From assembly GCF_028640845.1 (NCBI RefSeq), contig NC_080540.1, positions 265,021,958 through 265,085,957 of the forward strand: a DNA stretch of 64,000 nt. The letters are read 5' to 3'. Made by a program: the position numbers and the translations under genes. Of this stretch, positions 21,481 through 31,292 are shown one piece after another. How positions within the stretch are numbered: the first letter of the stretch is position 1; each line of letters opens with the position of its first letter. Below the pieces are notes generated by a model. The model ran no database searches, had not been told where the DNA came from, and saw only the letters and a list, made by a program, of their open reading frames with translations. This stretch comes from Ahaetulla prasina (lineage: Eukaryota; Chordata; Lepidosauria; Squamata; Colubridae).

Positions 21481-21846
21481 ATAGTGAAAAATAAATGTTC
21501 ATACTTTTTAGATTTGGGACATGCTTTATTTTCCAATTATTAATCAACCTCCATTTTCTTAAGTGAATCTAATATAGCATTTGCCTTATATGGAGTTATT
21601 ATTTATGATAATGGACTTAGAAACCATTTAGAATAAAACTGACTCTGAGAGAAGTGTATTCCAACCAATGTAAATTATTAAAAACACAATATTCAGAGCA
21701 AGGAATTGCTATTTTACTTTGGTGTTTTCCATTAACTCTGTTGGAAGCCAGTTATGATCATGTGAAGGGCAGTCACATGAACTCAGCACAAGTTCAATGC
21801 ACAACCATTGCACAAGATGCAATGATTGATCACAAAGGATTGATCA

Positions 21847-22078
21847 CGGGGTGAAATCCAGCAGGTTCTGACAGGTTCTGGAGAACCGGTAGTGGAAATT
21901 TTGAGTAGTTCAGAGAACCGGCAAATACCACCTCTGGCTGGCCTCAGAGTGGGGTGGGAATGGGGATTTTGCAGTATCCTTCCCTATCCATGCCCACCAA
22001 GCCACACCCACCAAGTCACACCATACCCATCAAGCCACGCCCACAGAACCGGTAGTAAAAAAATGGATTTCACCACTG
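21847..22078. mobile_element. hAT-type MITE
   Basis: The GGGGTGAAATCCAGCAGGTT start and the GGATTTCACCACTG end form the terminal repeats. A perfect 8-bp ATTGATCA lies on each side (21839-21846, 22079-22086). Inside it has ACCGGTAGT near each end and tandem CCACCAAGCCACACC-type repeats. The same family occurs at 32680, 40037 and 60122. Confidence 0.9.
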
Positions 22079-22086
22079 ATTGATCA

Positions 22087-22401
22087 AAAAACATTTTTAC
22101 ACCATCATAAATGGTGTAAAAGGGAGTCAGTAAGTGAAGACTTGCTATAAGTGAGAAAGCATTAATTTCAGACTAATCACATGCCAAATGTCCTCAGTGG
22201 CAACTGAGAAATGAAACAAAAAACTTGTATGGCTTCAGTTAGAGTTGTTTCAACTCTAACTAATTGGGAGCATTACTCGGAACCATGACACTCAGCACTC
22301 AAGCATATTTAGGAAGGAGATTCAATACCAAGAAAATAATAGAAGGGAAAACTTGTAATCTTGTTTAATATAGTATGTATGCCAGAAAGCACTCTTGCAT
22401 T
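22087..22401. other. Unclassified DNA
   Basis: No gene is recognised. The immediate flanks of the MITE (21740-21838 and 22087-22160) may be a decayed copy of the 41777 element, but this is weak. Confidence 0.45.
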
Positions 22402-22662
22402 TTTTTTTATTTGAATTTATATCCTGCCCTTCTCCGAAAACTCAGGGCGGCTTACACTGTGTTAAGCAATAGTCTTCATCCATTTGTATATTATATACAA
22501 ATGGATGAAGACTTTATTGCCTGGGTCCTCATTTTACCTACCTTATAAAGGATGGAAGGCTGAGTCAACCTTGGGCCTGGTGGGACTTGAACTTGCAGAA
22601 ATTACAAGCAGCTGTGTTAATAACAGACAGACTTAGTCTGCTGAGCCACCAGAGGCTTGAGT
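22402..22662 (-). mobile_element. SINE with L2-like tail
   Basis: On the + strand it starts with a T run and ATTTGAATTTATATCCTGCC plus CTCAGGGCGG (reverse of an L2-type 3' end). It continues through CTGGGTCCTCATTTTACCTA and GGATGGAAGGCTGAGTCAAC, and ends with the tRNA-related head (AGTCTGCTGAGCCACCAG). A perfect 20-bp palindrome with a 3-nt centre lies inside at 22471-22513. Confidence 0.8.
22471..22513. repeat. Perfect inverted repeat, 20-bp arms
   Basis: Left arm 22471-22490 and right arm 22494-22513 are exact reverse complements, separated by TTA. The arms contain CTTCATCCATTTG and CAAATGGATGAAG. Confidence 0.95.
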
Positions 22663-22952
22663 AATTACTCACCCATCAACGTCAACTTTAAGAAAACCCA
22701 GCAAAGAAGACTGGATAACAGTAGTGAACCGCTCCAATCTTGATTGCAGAAAATATGACTTCAGAAACAGAGTTGTTAATAACTGGAATGCACTACCAGA
22801 CTCTGTGTCTCTTCCCAAAATCCCCAAAGCTTTAACCAAAAACTATCTACTATTGACCTCACCCCATTCCAAAGAGGTCTGTAAGGGGGTGCATAAGAGC
22901 ACAAGAGTGCCTACCATTCCTGTCCTATTGTTTCCTTTCATTATATCCAATT

Positions 22953-23319
22953 TTTTGTTGTTAGTTGCAAAGTCGTGTCCAACCCATCGCGACCCCATGG
23001 ACAACATTCCTCCAGGCCTTCCTGTCCTCTACCATCCTCTGGAGTCCATTTAAACTCATGCCAACTGCTTCAGTGATTCCATCCAGCCACCTCGTTCTCT
23101 GTCGTCCCGTTCTTCTTTTGCCCTCAATCTTTCCCAGCATTAGGCTCTTCTCCAGTGAGTCCTTCTTTCTCATTAGGTGGCCAAAGTATTTCAGTTTCAT
23201 CTTCAGAATCTGGCCTTCTAAAGAGCAGTCAGGGTTGATCTCCTCTAAAACTGACTTGTTTGTTCGCCTTGCAGTCCAAGGGACTCGCAGGAGTCTTCTC
23301 CAGCACCAGAGCTCAAAGG
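22953..23319 (-). mobile_element. BovB (RTE) LINE 3' fragment with target duplication
   Basis: A 367-bp 5'-truncated BovB. CCAATT flanks both sides (22947-22952 and 23320-23325), and the host LINE reads through once it is removed. The 3' end on the minus strand is a short GTTGCAACTAACAACAAAAAA-like tail. Confidence 0.9.
22961..23317 (-). pseudogene. BovB ORF2 C-terminal segment
   Basis: An uninterrupted ~118-codon frame covers the C-terminal end of the BovB reverse-transcriptase protein: 'AFELWCWRRLLRVPWTARR' at its start, 'LKYFGHLMRKKDSLEKSLML' in the middle and 'LQRMVEDRKAWRNVVHGV' near the end. These motifs lie after the RT catalytic core, which is absent, so the fragment is inactive. The open frame suggests a fairly recent insertion. 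BovB is the family known for spread between squamates, ruminants and other animals. Confidence 0.9.
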
Positions 23320-23442
23320 CCAATTAATATAGTTAATTCATACTCATGCTTATATATATGCTTATGTATCGTATAGTTATTTCATGCTTATGTTTATATA
23401 TACTGTTGTGACAAATAAATAAAAGAAATAAATAAAATAAAA

Positions 23443-24316
23443 CTATTCTTCAGGATTTTCATGCATCATTGCATTGGGCATGGCAATGTGGAGCGTCCTT
23501 GCAAAGTGGGTACAATTTACATTGTCTTGCCCACTGTTCTCATACCTTTTGTAGACATAGTATCATTCAATTCTAATTACACTAAACGAGAGGTTTGTTG
23601 TTCCAGCAGAGAATAGCCTTTTCTTTTAAAGTGGTTCTAGGAATTGTCCTTCTCCGGGCAATGTATAAGTCAGTTAATACTAGACAGTTTATTGATTGAC
23701 TAAAAGCATGAAAAGCAGGGAGATATTTTTTCCCAAATGGGTAGGTACACATTTTACTTTCTCAAAGGCCTAGAAATTAGTTATTAAGTGAAAGCTGAGG
23801 GAAATAAGCAAAACTTCTCTTCAAGTGCTGCACAGATCTTTGAAAGGATGTTTCATCTCAGCCAAGGCTTAAACCAAGTGCTTCTTCAAAGCTGATCTGC
23901 AAAGTGCTACAGTGGCCCACTTTTCATTGCTGAAATACCTGCAGTGGTTTCCTTCGTTTAAAAAAAAAAAGAGGGAGGGGAGTTTGCTTATGTTCAGAAG
24001 CCCCTTCCAGTTGTGATAAAGGCAGATTTACTTGATTCCTCAAGGAGTTTCATTACATGGAAGAATAGCAATATGACTCCATGAGGCAAAACAGCTGCAG
24101 GTAGATTGAGTAAAATCTATGTAGAAATAGTCACCTATGTCCTATTGGACATTTCCCAAAAGCATTTGGTTGGACTAGAATTCTTGGCTAGTTAAGCCTT
24201 TGGTTTGATTTAGCAGAATTCTTAATATTTTAATTAATAATTCTCACATTTAAAGGTGGACATCAGAAAAAATATTGATTCTTTTGTTGCTATGTCTCTC
24301 TTTCTCTCATAAACAT
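23443..24316. other. Unclassified DNA
   Basis: No gene is recognised; a poly-A run lies at 23959-23969. Confidence 0.5.
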
Positions 24317-24351
24317 GTGTCTGTCTGTCTGTCTGCCTGCCTGCCTGCCTG

Positions 24352-24389
<38 letters not shown>
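24317..24389. repeat. Compound microsatellite (TCTG)n(CCTG)n(CT)n
   Basis: Three tetra/dinucleotide blocks in succession. The predicted Ser/Leu-rich ORF across it is a translation artefact. Confidence 0.95.
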
Positions 24390-24392
<3 letters not shown>

Positions 24393-25399
24393 TCTCATCT
24401 AATTTATTTATTATTAGATCAGAACTAACAATTAAGTCCTCCTCAGATACAATATTTAAATTCTCATATTTACATGCTCTTTTTTTCTTTGAATAAAATA
24501 ACTTGATAGTGATAAATTATTGGAGTAAAAAACTGCAAGGGTGTATTGTTTTCTAAACAAGACGATATTGTCAGACATTGCAGAGCGTCTTGCCATTTTA
24601 CATTCTTCTGACAAATTATGTAATCTCAATTTCTTCTTCTCAGTCAGATTTTTTACTCTTTCTTGTGATCAAAGTGAAATAAAAGCACAACTTCAGTTAT
24701 TGGAATCATTTCATTAAGCTACCACACAACTGTCCCGGGTATGTAAAGAACCATATTCTACAATATATATTGAAAAACAAGTGAATTTCTGTAGTGATCT
24801 ATTTAGACAAGAATGTGTAGTGTTCAGCTTAGTTACATTTGAGACCGAGTTGATTAGTACTAGATATGAAATGATACAAATCATGTTGAACACTCCCAGA
24901 AAAATATGTATAAGACTGTCGCCAAAATTGATGTGCTGATTATCCCCAAGAATTAAAAACAATCTGATTTTGAAATAATTTTCAGATTTTCTTGAAGCAA
25001 AGATTCTCTTCTGGAATGCAGAACTGGTTTTCCAGATTCTCAAAAAATTCAGAATGACTTTTTATCCTCTCCTTTCAGTGTCAATTTTGTAGCTATGGCA
25101 AAGAAACCCTACCAAAATTATAATGAGGAGAACTTGCTACTGAATTTCAGTATCTGAGAGTTTGTGATTATTCTCATCTTAGTAGAAAAGTACAAAAATG
25201 CTATTCAGGAATGATATGATTTCATGGTCTGTCCCACCCATCCCCACTATTGAGCTGCATTTGCTAGCTGATCTCACATAGTGGTGGATTCCTGTTTAGG
25301 AAAATTTCAGCAATGTGCCTTTTATTTCTACTTCCTTCACTCAGCATTACCTATTTAGATGGGATAACAGTTTTTTATATAAATATATATTACATTCAC
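24390..25399. other. Unclassified DNA
   Basis: AT-rich. The 109-codon reverse ORF at 24714-25043 has no recognisable family. Confidence 0.5.
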
Positions 25400-25600
25400 C
25401 GGCAGCCAATTTGATGTAGTGGTTAAGGCACCATGCTAGAAACGAGGAGTTCTAGCTCTGCCAGTTATTCTCTCTCAGCTATAGGAAGACAACAAGGGCA
25501 AACTGCAAACTGCTTCTGAAAATGTTGCTTAGAAAACCAGGGACTAGGCAGGACAAGGAATGGTCCAGGAGAACCATCGAATTGGCTCTCAGTGAAAAAT
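25400..25600 (+). mobile_element. Sauria-type SINE
   Basis: GATGTAGTGGTTAAGGCACC (A-box region) and the GGAGTTCTAGCTCTG B-box region are followed by TTCTCTCTCAGCTATAGGAA and GCAAACTGCTTCTGAAAA, the typical order of a squamate tRNA-type SINE. The 3' end is eroded. Confidence 0.75.
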
Positions 25601-25796
25601 GTACTCCCCCGTTAAATTAGTCACCTGCCTTCTGACAGGTCCTATCATTAGTTCATTAGACAGTATTTCTACTGTGATTGGTTGAAGTTTCAAGAGATCA
25701 CATCAGAGTTTTTTCATTTAACTGAAGATAAAAGGGGATGTGTGTACATTTTAAATAACTTTTTAAAAATAAAAATAATTTAAAAAATTTTAAAAA

Positions 25797-27996
25797 ATAG
25801 AGAAGGCAACAAGGGGATCAGCCATACTGGACTTAATTCTCACTAACAGAGATGAAATGATAGAAGGTGTTGAAGCTACAGGAACCTTGGGGGCAAGTGA
25901 CCACACAATATTGGAATTCAACATTAAGCAAATACAAGTAGTAGAACAATGTCAAACTAGAGTCTTGGACTTTAAGAGAGCTAATTTCAATAAACTTAGA
26001 GAGAGCTTGAGAAGGATTCAATGGATGAGAATCCTCAGGGGGAAAACAACTCAAGAAGCTTGGGAAATTTTGAAAAGTGAGATTATAAAAGCGCAGTCTA
26101 GCACAATACCAATGTAGAAGAAAAATAATAGATCTCAAAAGAATCCAGCATGGATGCATAAAGAACTATCTGACAAATTGAAAGACAAAAGGACAAATAT
26201 AAAAAGTGGAAAGAGGGGCAAATAACTAAGGCAGAATATCAGCAAATAGCCCAAGCCTGTAAAGATGAAGTGAGGAAAGCTAAGGCTCACAATGAACAAA
26301 GGCTAGCGACAAAAGTAAAAAATAACAAAAAAAGCTTCTTCCAACATGTTAAAAATAAGAAAAGAGTCAAAGAAACAATTGGCCCATTGCTGGGAGAAAG
26401 TGGCAAGAAGATGAAAAGCAACAGGGAGAAAGCAGATCTACTTAACTCATTTTTTGCATCTGTCTTTACACAAAAGGAAAAAACAATCCAAACTATCAAA
26501 AACAGCACTACAAAAAACAGATTAGAAACACAAGTTAAAATAGGGAAGAAAATGGTAAGTGAACACCTGTCTACCCTAGACGAGTTCAAATCACCAGGAC
26601 CGGATGGATTACACCCCAAGGTTCTGAAGGAACTGGCAGACGTGATCTCAGAACCACTGAACTATATCTTTCAAAGATCCTGGAGCACAGGGGAGCTGCC
26701 AGAGGACTGGAAAAGAGCTGATGTAGTTCCCATCTTCAAAAAAGGAAAAAAAACAGATCCAGGGAACTACAGACCTATCAGCCTGACCTCAATACTGGGG
26801 AAGATTCTGGAAAAGATAATCAAGCAACGAATCACCGAACACCTAGAAGCAAACAAAGTAATAACCAAAAGCCAACATGGGTTTGTCAAAAACAGATCAT
26901 GCCAGACTAATCTTATCACATTCTTTGACAAAATGACAAAATTAGTAGACCAGAGGAATGCTGTCGATATAATTTACTTGGACTTCAGTACAGCATTTGA
27001 TAAAGTAGACCATAACCTACTACTAGATAAAGTAGAAAAATGTGGGTTAGACAGCACCACCACCAGAAGGATTCATAACTGGCTGACCAACCACACTCAA
27101 CGTGTAGTCCTCAATGGATCTACATCCACATGGAGGGAAGTATGCAGTGGAGTACCCCAAGGCTCTGTTTTAGGCCCAGTACTCTTCAACATCTTCATCA
27201 GCGACTTGGACGAGGGGATAGATGGGGAACTCATCAAATTTGCAGATGACACCAAGCTGGCAGGAATAGCCAACACTCCAGAAGATAGGCTCAAGTACAG
27301 AAATATCTTGACAGACTTGAACATTGGGCGCTATCTAACAAAATGAAATTCAACAGTGAAAAAAGTAAGGTTTTACATTTTGGCAAAAAAACCAAAATGC
27401 ACAGTGTACCGTATGTGTGGTACCTTGCTCAATAGTAGTACCTGTGAGAGGGATCTTGGAGTCCTAGTGGATAACCATTTAGATATGAGCCAGCAGTGTG
27501 CAGCAGCTGCTAAAAAAGCCAACAAAGTTCTGGGCTACATAAACAGAGGGATAGAATTAAGATCACGTGAAGTGTTAGTGCCACTTTATAATGCCTTGGT
27601 AAGGCCACACTTGGAATATTGCATCCAGTTTTGGTCTCCACGATGTAAAAAAGATGTTGAGACTCTAGAAAGAGTGCAGAGAAGGGCAACAAAGATGATC
27701 AGGGGACTGGAGGCTAAAACATATGAAGAACGGTTGCAGGACTCGATATGTCTAGTTTAATAAAAAGAAGGACTAGGGGAGACATGATAGCAGTGTTCCA
27801 ATATCTCAGGGGTTGCCACAAAGAAAAGGGAGTCGGACTGTTCTCCAAAGCACCTGAGGGTAGAACAAAAAGCAATGGGTGGAAACTGATCAAGGAAAGA
27901 AGCAAGTTAGAACTAAGGAGAAATTTCCTGACAGTTAGAACAATTAATAAGTGGAACGACTTGCCTGCAGAAGTTGTGAATGCTCCAACACTGGAA
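25797..27996 (+). mobile_element. CR1 LINE, 5' truncated, long ORF2
   Basis: A 2.2-kb CR1 starting in the endonuclease C-terminus ('LTNRDEMIEGVEATGTLGASDH') and running through RT to the C-terminal 'LRRNFLTVRTINKWNDLPAEV'. It stops at CTCCAACACTGGAATTTTTT, where the CR1 3' UTR should begin. The end is replaced by a SINE that is itself split (28005-28464). Confidence 0.9.
25857..27760 (+). pseudogene. CR1 ORF2 relic: endonuclease end plus reverse transcriptase
   Basis: CR1 ORF2 supplies endonuclease and reverse transcriptase. Here a stop and frame changes around 26115-26270 separate the endonuclease end ('GASDHTILEFNI') from a 358-codon open RT frame (26270-27346). That frame carries '[14 protein letters not shown]', '[15 protein letters not shown]', '[18 protein letters not shown]', '[15 protein letters not shown]' (first catalytic Asp region), '[19 protein letters not shown]' and '[10 protein letters not shown]' (the catalytic Asp pair). 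A frameshift near 27345 leads into the thumb and C-terminal part (27356-27760) with '[20 protein letters not shown]' and '[10 protein letters not shown]'. It is the best preserved RT core in the window, but it is inactive because of the breaks. Confidence 0.93.
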
Positions 27997-28125
27997 TTTT
28001 TTTTAAATAGGCGTTTAGTCATGATGGCCACATGACTATGGAGACATCTTCAGACAGCACTGGCTCTTTAGCTTTGAAACAGAGATGAGCACCGCCCCCT
28101 AAAGTCGGGAATGACTGGCACATAT

Positions 28126-28357
28126 TTTTATTTTTATTTTATTTTGTCACAACAGTATACACAAGCATCAACATAAAACAACAACACATCATATAAGCAT
28201 ATATATGAGCAAAAATATGCAATAATTATTTTAAGGAAACAATAGGACAGGAACGGCAGGCACTTTTGTGCTCTTATGCACGCCCCTTATAGTCCTCTTA
28301 GGAGGTCAATAGTAGACAGTTTTTGGTTGAAGCTTTTGGGATTTTGAGAAGAGACCC
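28126..28357 (-). mobile_element. Rex/CR1-like LINE 3' fragment
   Basis: On the minus strand it reads GGTCTCTTCTCAAAATCCCA, AAACTGTCTACTATTGACCT, then the 3' UTR with GTGCATAAGAGCACAAAAGT and a TGTGACAAAATAAAATAAA tail. It is inserted in the SINE with a CATAT duplication, together with the microsatellite beside it. Confidence 0.85.
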
Positions 28358-28430
28358 ACACACACACACACACACGTGTGTGTGTGTGTGTGTGTGTGTG
28401 CATATATATATATACACACACACATATATA
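28358..28430. repeat. Compound microsatellite (CA)n(TG)n(TA)n
   Basis: CA units, a CACGTG centre, TG units, then TA and CA again. The CA and TG arms are mutually complementary. It sits at the 5' end of the reverse LINE fragment. Confidence 0.9.
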
Positions 28431-28464
28431 CATATGTGTGAGGGAACCTTTACCGTTACCTATG

Positions 28465-29053
28465 AAAGTTAAGGGATTTTTTTAGTTTCATTTTTTTATT
28501 TAAAAAAAGGAAAGATGTCCACTTCCAGGTAGTAATGTTTGAATTGTCCATTTAGAACTTTCTGTTTGTTTGTTTTTCCTTCAGTATGTTCAGATGTTTA
28601 CTTGCACTGATATGATTCTCTGGACTGAATTCTTGGCATGTTGTGTTTTCCAATGCTTTACAGCTCTATTGTGTATTAAAGATATGTACTGTGGAAAAGA
28701 GATGAAAATTACAGCTTGGATTCCTGTAATCTCCACATAGGGCTCAAAAAAGAAAACTATTATATCAAAACAACACAGTATTTTGACTCAATATTAGATT
28801 CTTGTGCGTTATGAAACATTTTATGAAAAAAACAGATTTTTCAATATTCAAGCAATAGATATGAATTTTACAGTTATTTTTAGGAAAGTAATTGAAATAA
28901 TGTTTATGTTACAAAATGTCACACTCTTTTAATAAAAAAGTTAATTTTAAATACAAGAAAACAAACCAGATGCCTTCCTGGAGAGTAGATTGGGACAATA
29001 GACCTGAATCATTTCACAACTTAAATTACAATATTTTGCCCTAAATTCACATC
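28465..29053. other. Unclassified AT-rich DNA
   Basis: No gene and no recognised repeat. Confidence 0.5.
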
Positions 29054-29063
29054 TGTATGTATG

Positions 29064-29094
<31 letters not shown>

Positions 29095-29131
29095 GTATAT
29101 GTATATATATATGTATATGTATATGTATATA

Positions 29132-29198
<67 letters not shown>

Positions 29199-29229
29199 TA
29201 TTTATTTATAATATATATTTATAATATAT
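29054..29229. repeat. (TA)n / (TATG)n microsatellite
   Basis: TATG and TA units change to nearly pure TA at about 29140-29190, then to TATTTATAA units leading into the L2 tail. Confidence 0.95.
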
Positions 29230-29700
29230 ATTTATTTATTTATTATTTATTTTATTCAAATTTATATACCGCCCTATCTCCCGAAGGACTCAGGGCGGTG
29301 TACAGGCATTTAAAAGACATATAAATACAATATAAAACAATTAAAAAACTGATTCTAACAAGCCCGTAAATTTAGAATTAAAATATCAAATAAAACCCAA
29401 TTTAAAACCAATAATTTAAAATCTAGCTCAGCCCTGCACAATTAAATAAATACGTTTTAAGCCCAACGGAAGGTCCGGAGGTCCAGCTGACGAAGTCCGG
29501 GGTAGTTCATTCCAGAGGTGGGGCCCCACAGAGAAGGCCCTTCCTGGGTGTCGCCAGACGACATTGCCGCGCCGACGGCACCCTGAGGAGACCCTCTCTG
29601 TGAGAGCGCACGGGTCGGTGAGAGATATTCGGTAGCAGTAGGCGGTCCCGTAAGTAGCCCGGCCCAATGCCATGGAGCGCTTTAAAGGTGGTCACCAAAA
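29230..29700 (-). mobile_element. L2 LINE 3' fragment
   Basis: On the + strand: TTTATTTATT tail, ATACCGCCCTATCTCCCGAA, GGACTCAGGGCGGTGTACAG, then sequence encoding (minus) 'LKALHGIGPGYLRDRLLLPN' and 'REGLLRVPSARQCRLATPR', the ORF2 C-terminus. It is 5' truncated at CTTTAAAGGTGGTCACC, immediately before the Penelope-like element. Confidence 0.9.
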
Positions 29701-29705
29701 CCTTA

Positions 29706-30600
29706 TATATATTTGTTTTCTGAGGTTTTCACGGGTGTTTGTATATAGGTCTTTGGTTGTTCGAGTTTTCTCCCGTGTAAGATTGGAAGTGTCTTGGCGA
29801 CGTTTCGACGAAGTCTCATTCGTCATCTTCAGGCTTCAGCTTCATGCTTCTGGGAGCAATGTGTGATCGCAGCTGTTTCTTCCTTTTAACTGCTAGTGGG
29901 GGTTTGAACTGATTGGTGGGAGCTTGGCTGTGCTCTGATTGGATGGGGTTTTTTCTGTGCTCTGATTGGCTGGGGGTGTGTCCTGTGTTGGTGGGGGCTT
30001 GGTTGTGCTCAGTCTAGTCTGTGCTGCAGGGGGATTTGAGCTGGTGAGCTGCATAGCTGTTGTTTGGCTTTGTGGTCGTGCTACATCTTCATAGTGGGTG
30101 TCAGTCTGCTGCATGAATGGATTGGAGGGGTTTGAAATGGCTAATGTTGCAGCTGCGGTCTGGCTTCTGGTCCTTGGTCGTGCTTCATGATCAGTGTGGG
30201 TTTGGGTCTGTTTTCTGGGTGGATGTGCGGTGGTGACATCCTGTGTGGACCTTGTGAGTGTGGGTCTGGTGTCATTCCTCGTGTTAGGGACTCGTTTGTC
30301 AATAAGGGCGGGTTTCCAAATGGCTGGTAGGCGGGAGGTGTCATCTCATTTGTTCATGCTGTGTGGGCGTTTTTCTATCTCAATGGCTTCTCTGATTATT
30401 CTGTTGTTAAAGTGTTCAGTTTTGGCGATAGTTCTGGTCTTTTTAAAGTCAATATCATGTCCTGTGACTTTAAAGTGTTGGACCAGGGAAGAAGTTGGTT
30501 CCTCTTTTTTGAATGAGTTCTTGTGTTCTTCAATGCGTGCACTTATTCTTCTGTTGGTTTGTCCGATGTATGTGGTGGGGCAGGCGGTGCATGTCCACAT
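29706..30600 (-). mobile_element. Penelope-like element, 5' truncated
   Basis: On the minus strand this holds the GIY-YIG endonuclease end, a Pro/Gln/Thr-rich C-terminal region and a 3' terminal segment. That segment includes the GACGAATGAGACTTCGTCGA hairpin and ends CACCCGTGAAAACCTCAGA. A second copy is at 46248-47139. Both sit next to TA-rich microsatellites. Confidence 0.88.
30346..30600 (-). pseudogene. Penelope-like GIY-YIG endonuclease domain
   Basis: Eighty-four codons carry 'CPTTYIGQTNRRISARIEEH', the GIY-YIG core with its Tyr-Ile-Gly and the downstream Arg. They then carry 'SLVQHFKVTGHDIDF', 'TRTIAKTEHFNNRIIREAIE' and the short 'KRPHSMNK' end. In Penelope-like elements this nuclease follows the reverse transcriptase and opens the target; the Cys residues before it (CTAC) match the zinc-linker type. 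The RT half is missing. A stop right after 'MNK' ends this frame, whereas in the copy at 46329-47016 the frame continues into the Pro-rich tail. Confidence 0.9.
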
Positions 30601-31029
30601 ATAATATAATAATATTAGCAGATTGTATTCAACTGTCTGCCATTTTTATTCTCCTCCTCTCAAATAACACCAATCACTTGTTGAATTATATATTGCTGAA
30701 TTCCTAATTCCTTTGACTCAAGTTTCATGACACCACTCTACTCCATAGTAAGGCTATGTCAGAAAGATTGTCAGAAATGGTCATTTAGATCGACCTGAAG
30801 AAACTAATGTTCCTATTGCTTTCTTGTCAGTAATGAGTAGGGAAAGCTTGAAGAGAGACAGTAGTAAGATATCTTCCTGTTTCCAAGGCTACACTTCAAC
30901 TTTGCATTCAGTTCCAGACTTAATTTGGAGAATAGTGTAAAAATATTTTGATAATGAAATTTAATTTTTATAATGTTCAGGACTAAAAAATACCATGCAA
31001 ATATCCAGTTTTCACTGCCCAGGTACAAT
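30601..31029. other. Unclassified DNA
   Basis: AT-rich, with no recognised gene or repeat. Confidence 0.5.
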
Positions 31030-31168
31030 TACCCTGTTTCCCCCAAAATAAGACATCCCCTGATAATAAGCCCAATCAGGCTTTTGAGTACATGGCAATA
31101 AGGCCAAGCGCTTATTTCAGGGTTCAGAAAAATATAAGACAGGATCTTATTTTCGAAAAAACACGGTA
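31030..31168. mobile_element. TA-flanked MITE with ATAAGACA terminal repeats
   Basis: It starts TACCCTGTTTCCCCCAAAAT and ends TTTTCGAAAAAACACGGTA, which are terminal inverted repeats of about 25 bp around AATAAGACA/TCTTATT. TA lies at both ends, as in Tc1/mariner-type elements. The inside is AATAAGCCC-rich and has no ORF. Confidence 0.85.
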
Positions 31169-31194
31169 TTAGGTTGTTTGAAAATATCAAGAGA

Positions 31195-31220
31195 ATCTAT
31201 CTATCATCCATCTATCTCTC

Positions 31221-31292
<72 letters not shown>
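31195..31292. repeat. (ATCT)n = (GATA)n microsatellite, Bkm type
   Basis: About twenty near-perfect ATCT units, GATA on the minus strand, with two variant units (CATC, CTCTC) near the left end. Confidence 0.97.

Larger units (their letters stand above)
22723..23442 (+). mobile_element. Rex/CR1-like LINE 3' fragment, split by BovB
   Basis: It begins in the ORF2 C-terminus ('RSNLDCRKYDF'), passes CCATTCCAAAGAGGTCTGTAAG, and reaches TTATATCCAATT at 22952. It resumes at 23326 with AATATAGTTAATTCATACTC and ends in TGTGACAAATAAATAAA. The inserted unit is a BovB fragment flanked by CCAATT. Confidence 0.85.
28005..28464 (+). mobile_element. Squamate SINE-like repeat split by a LINE fragment
   Basis: Left part 28005-28125 (TAGTCATGATGGCCACATGA, then GAGATGAGCACCGCCCCCTA and GGGAATGACTGGCACATA). 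Right part 28431-28464 (GTGTGAGGGAACCTTTACCG). The two halves join into the usual repeat. CATAT occurs at both edges of the insert (28121-28125 and 28431-28435). Confidence 0.7.

Noticed and set aside
24275..24496. Cys/Leu/Ser-rich short ORF
   Set aside because: Translation of the CTG/CCTG/CT microsatellite.
31195..31292. CRISPR-like array
   Set aside because: Simple tetranucleotide repeat without spacers, in a vertebrate genome.
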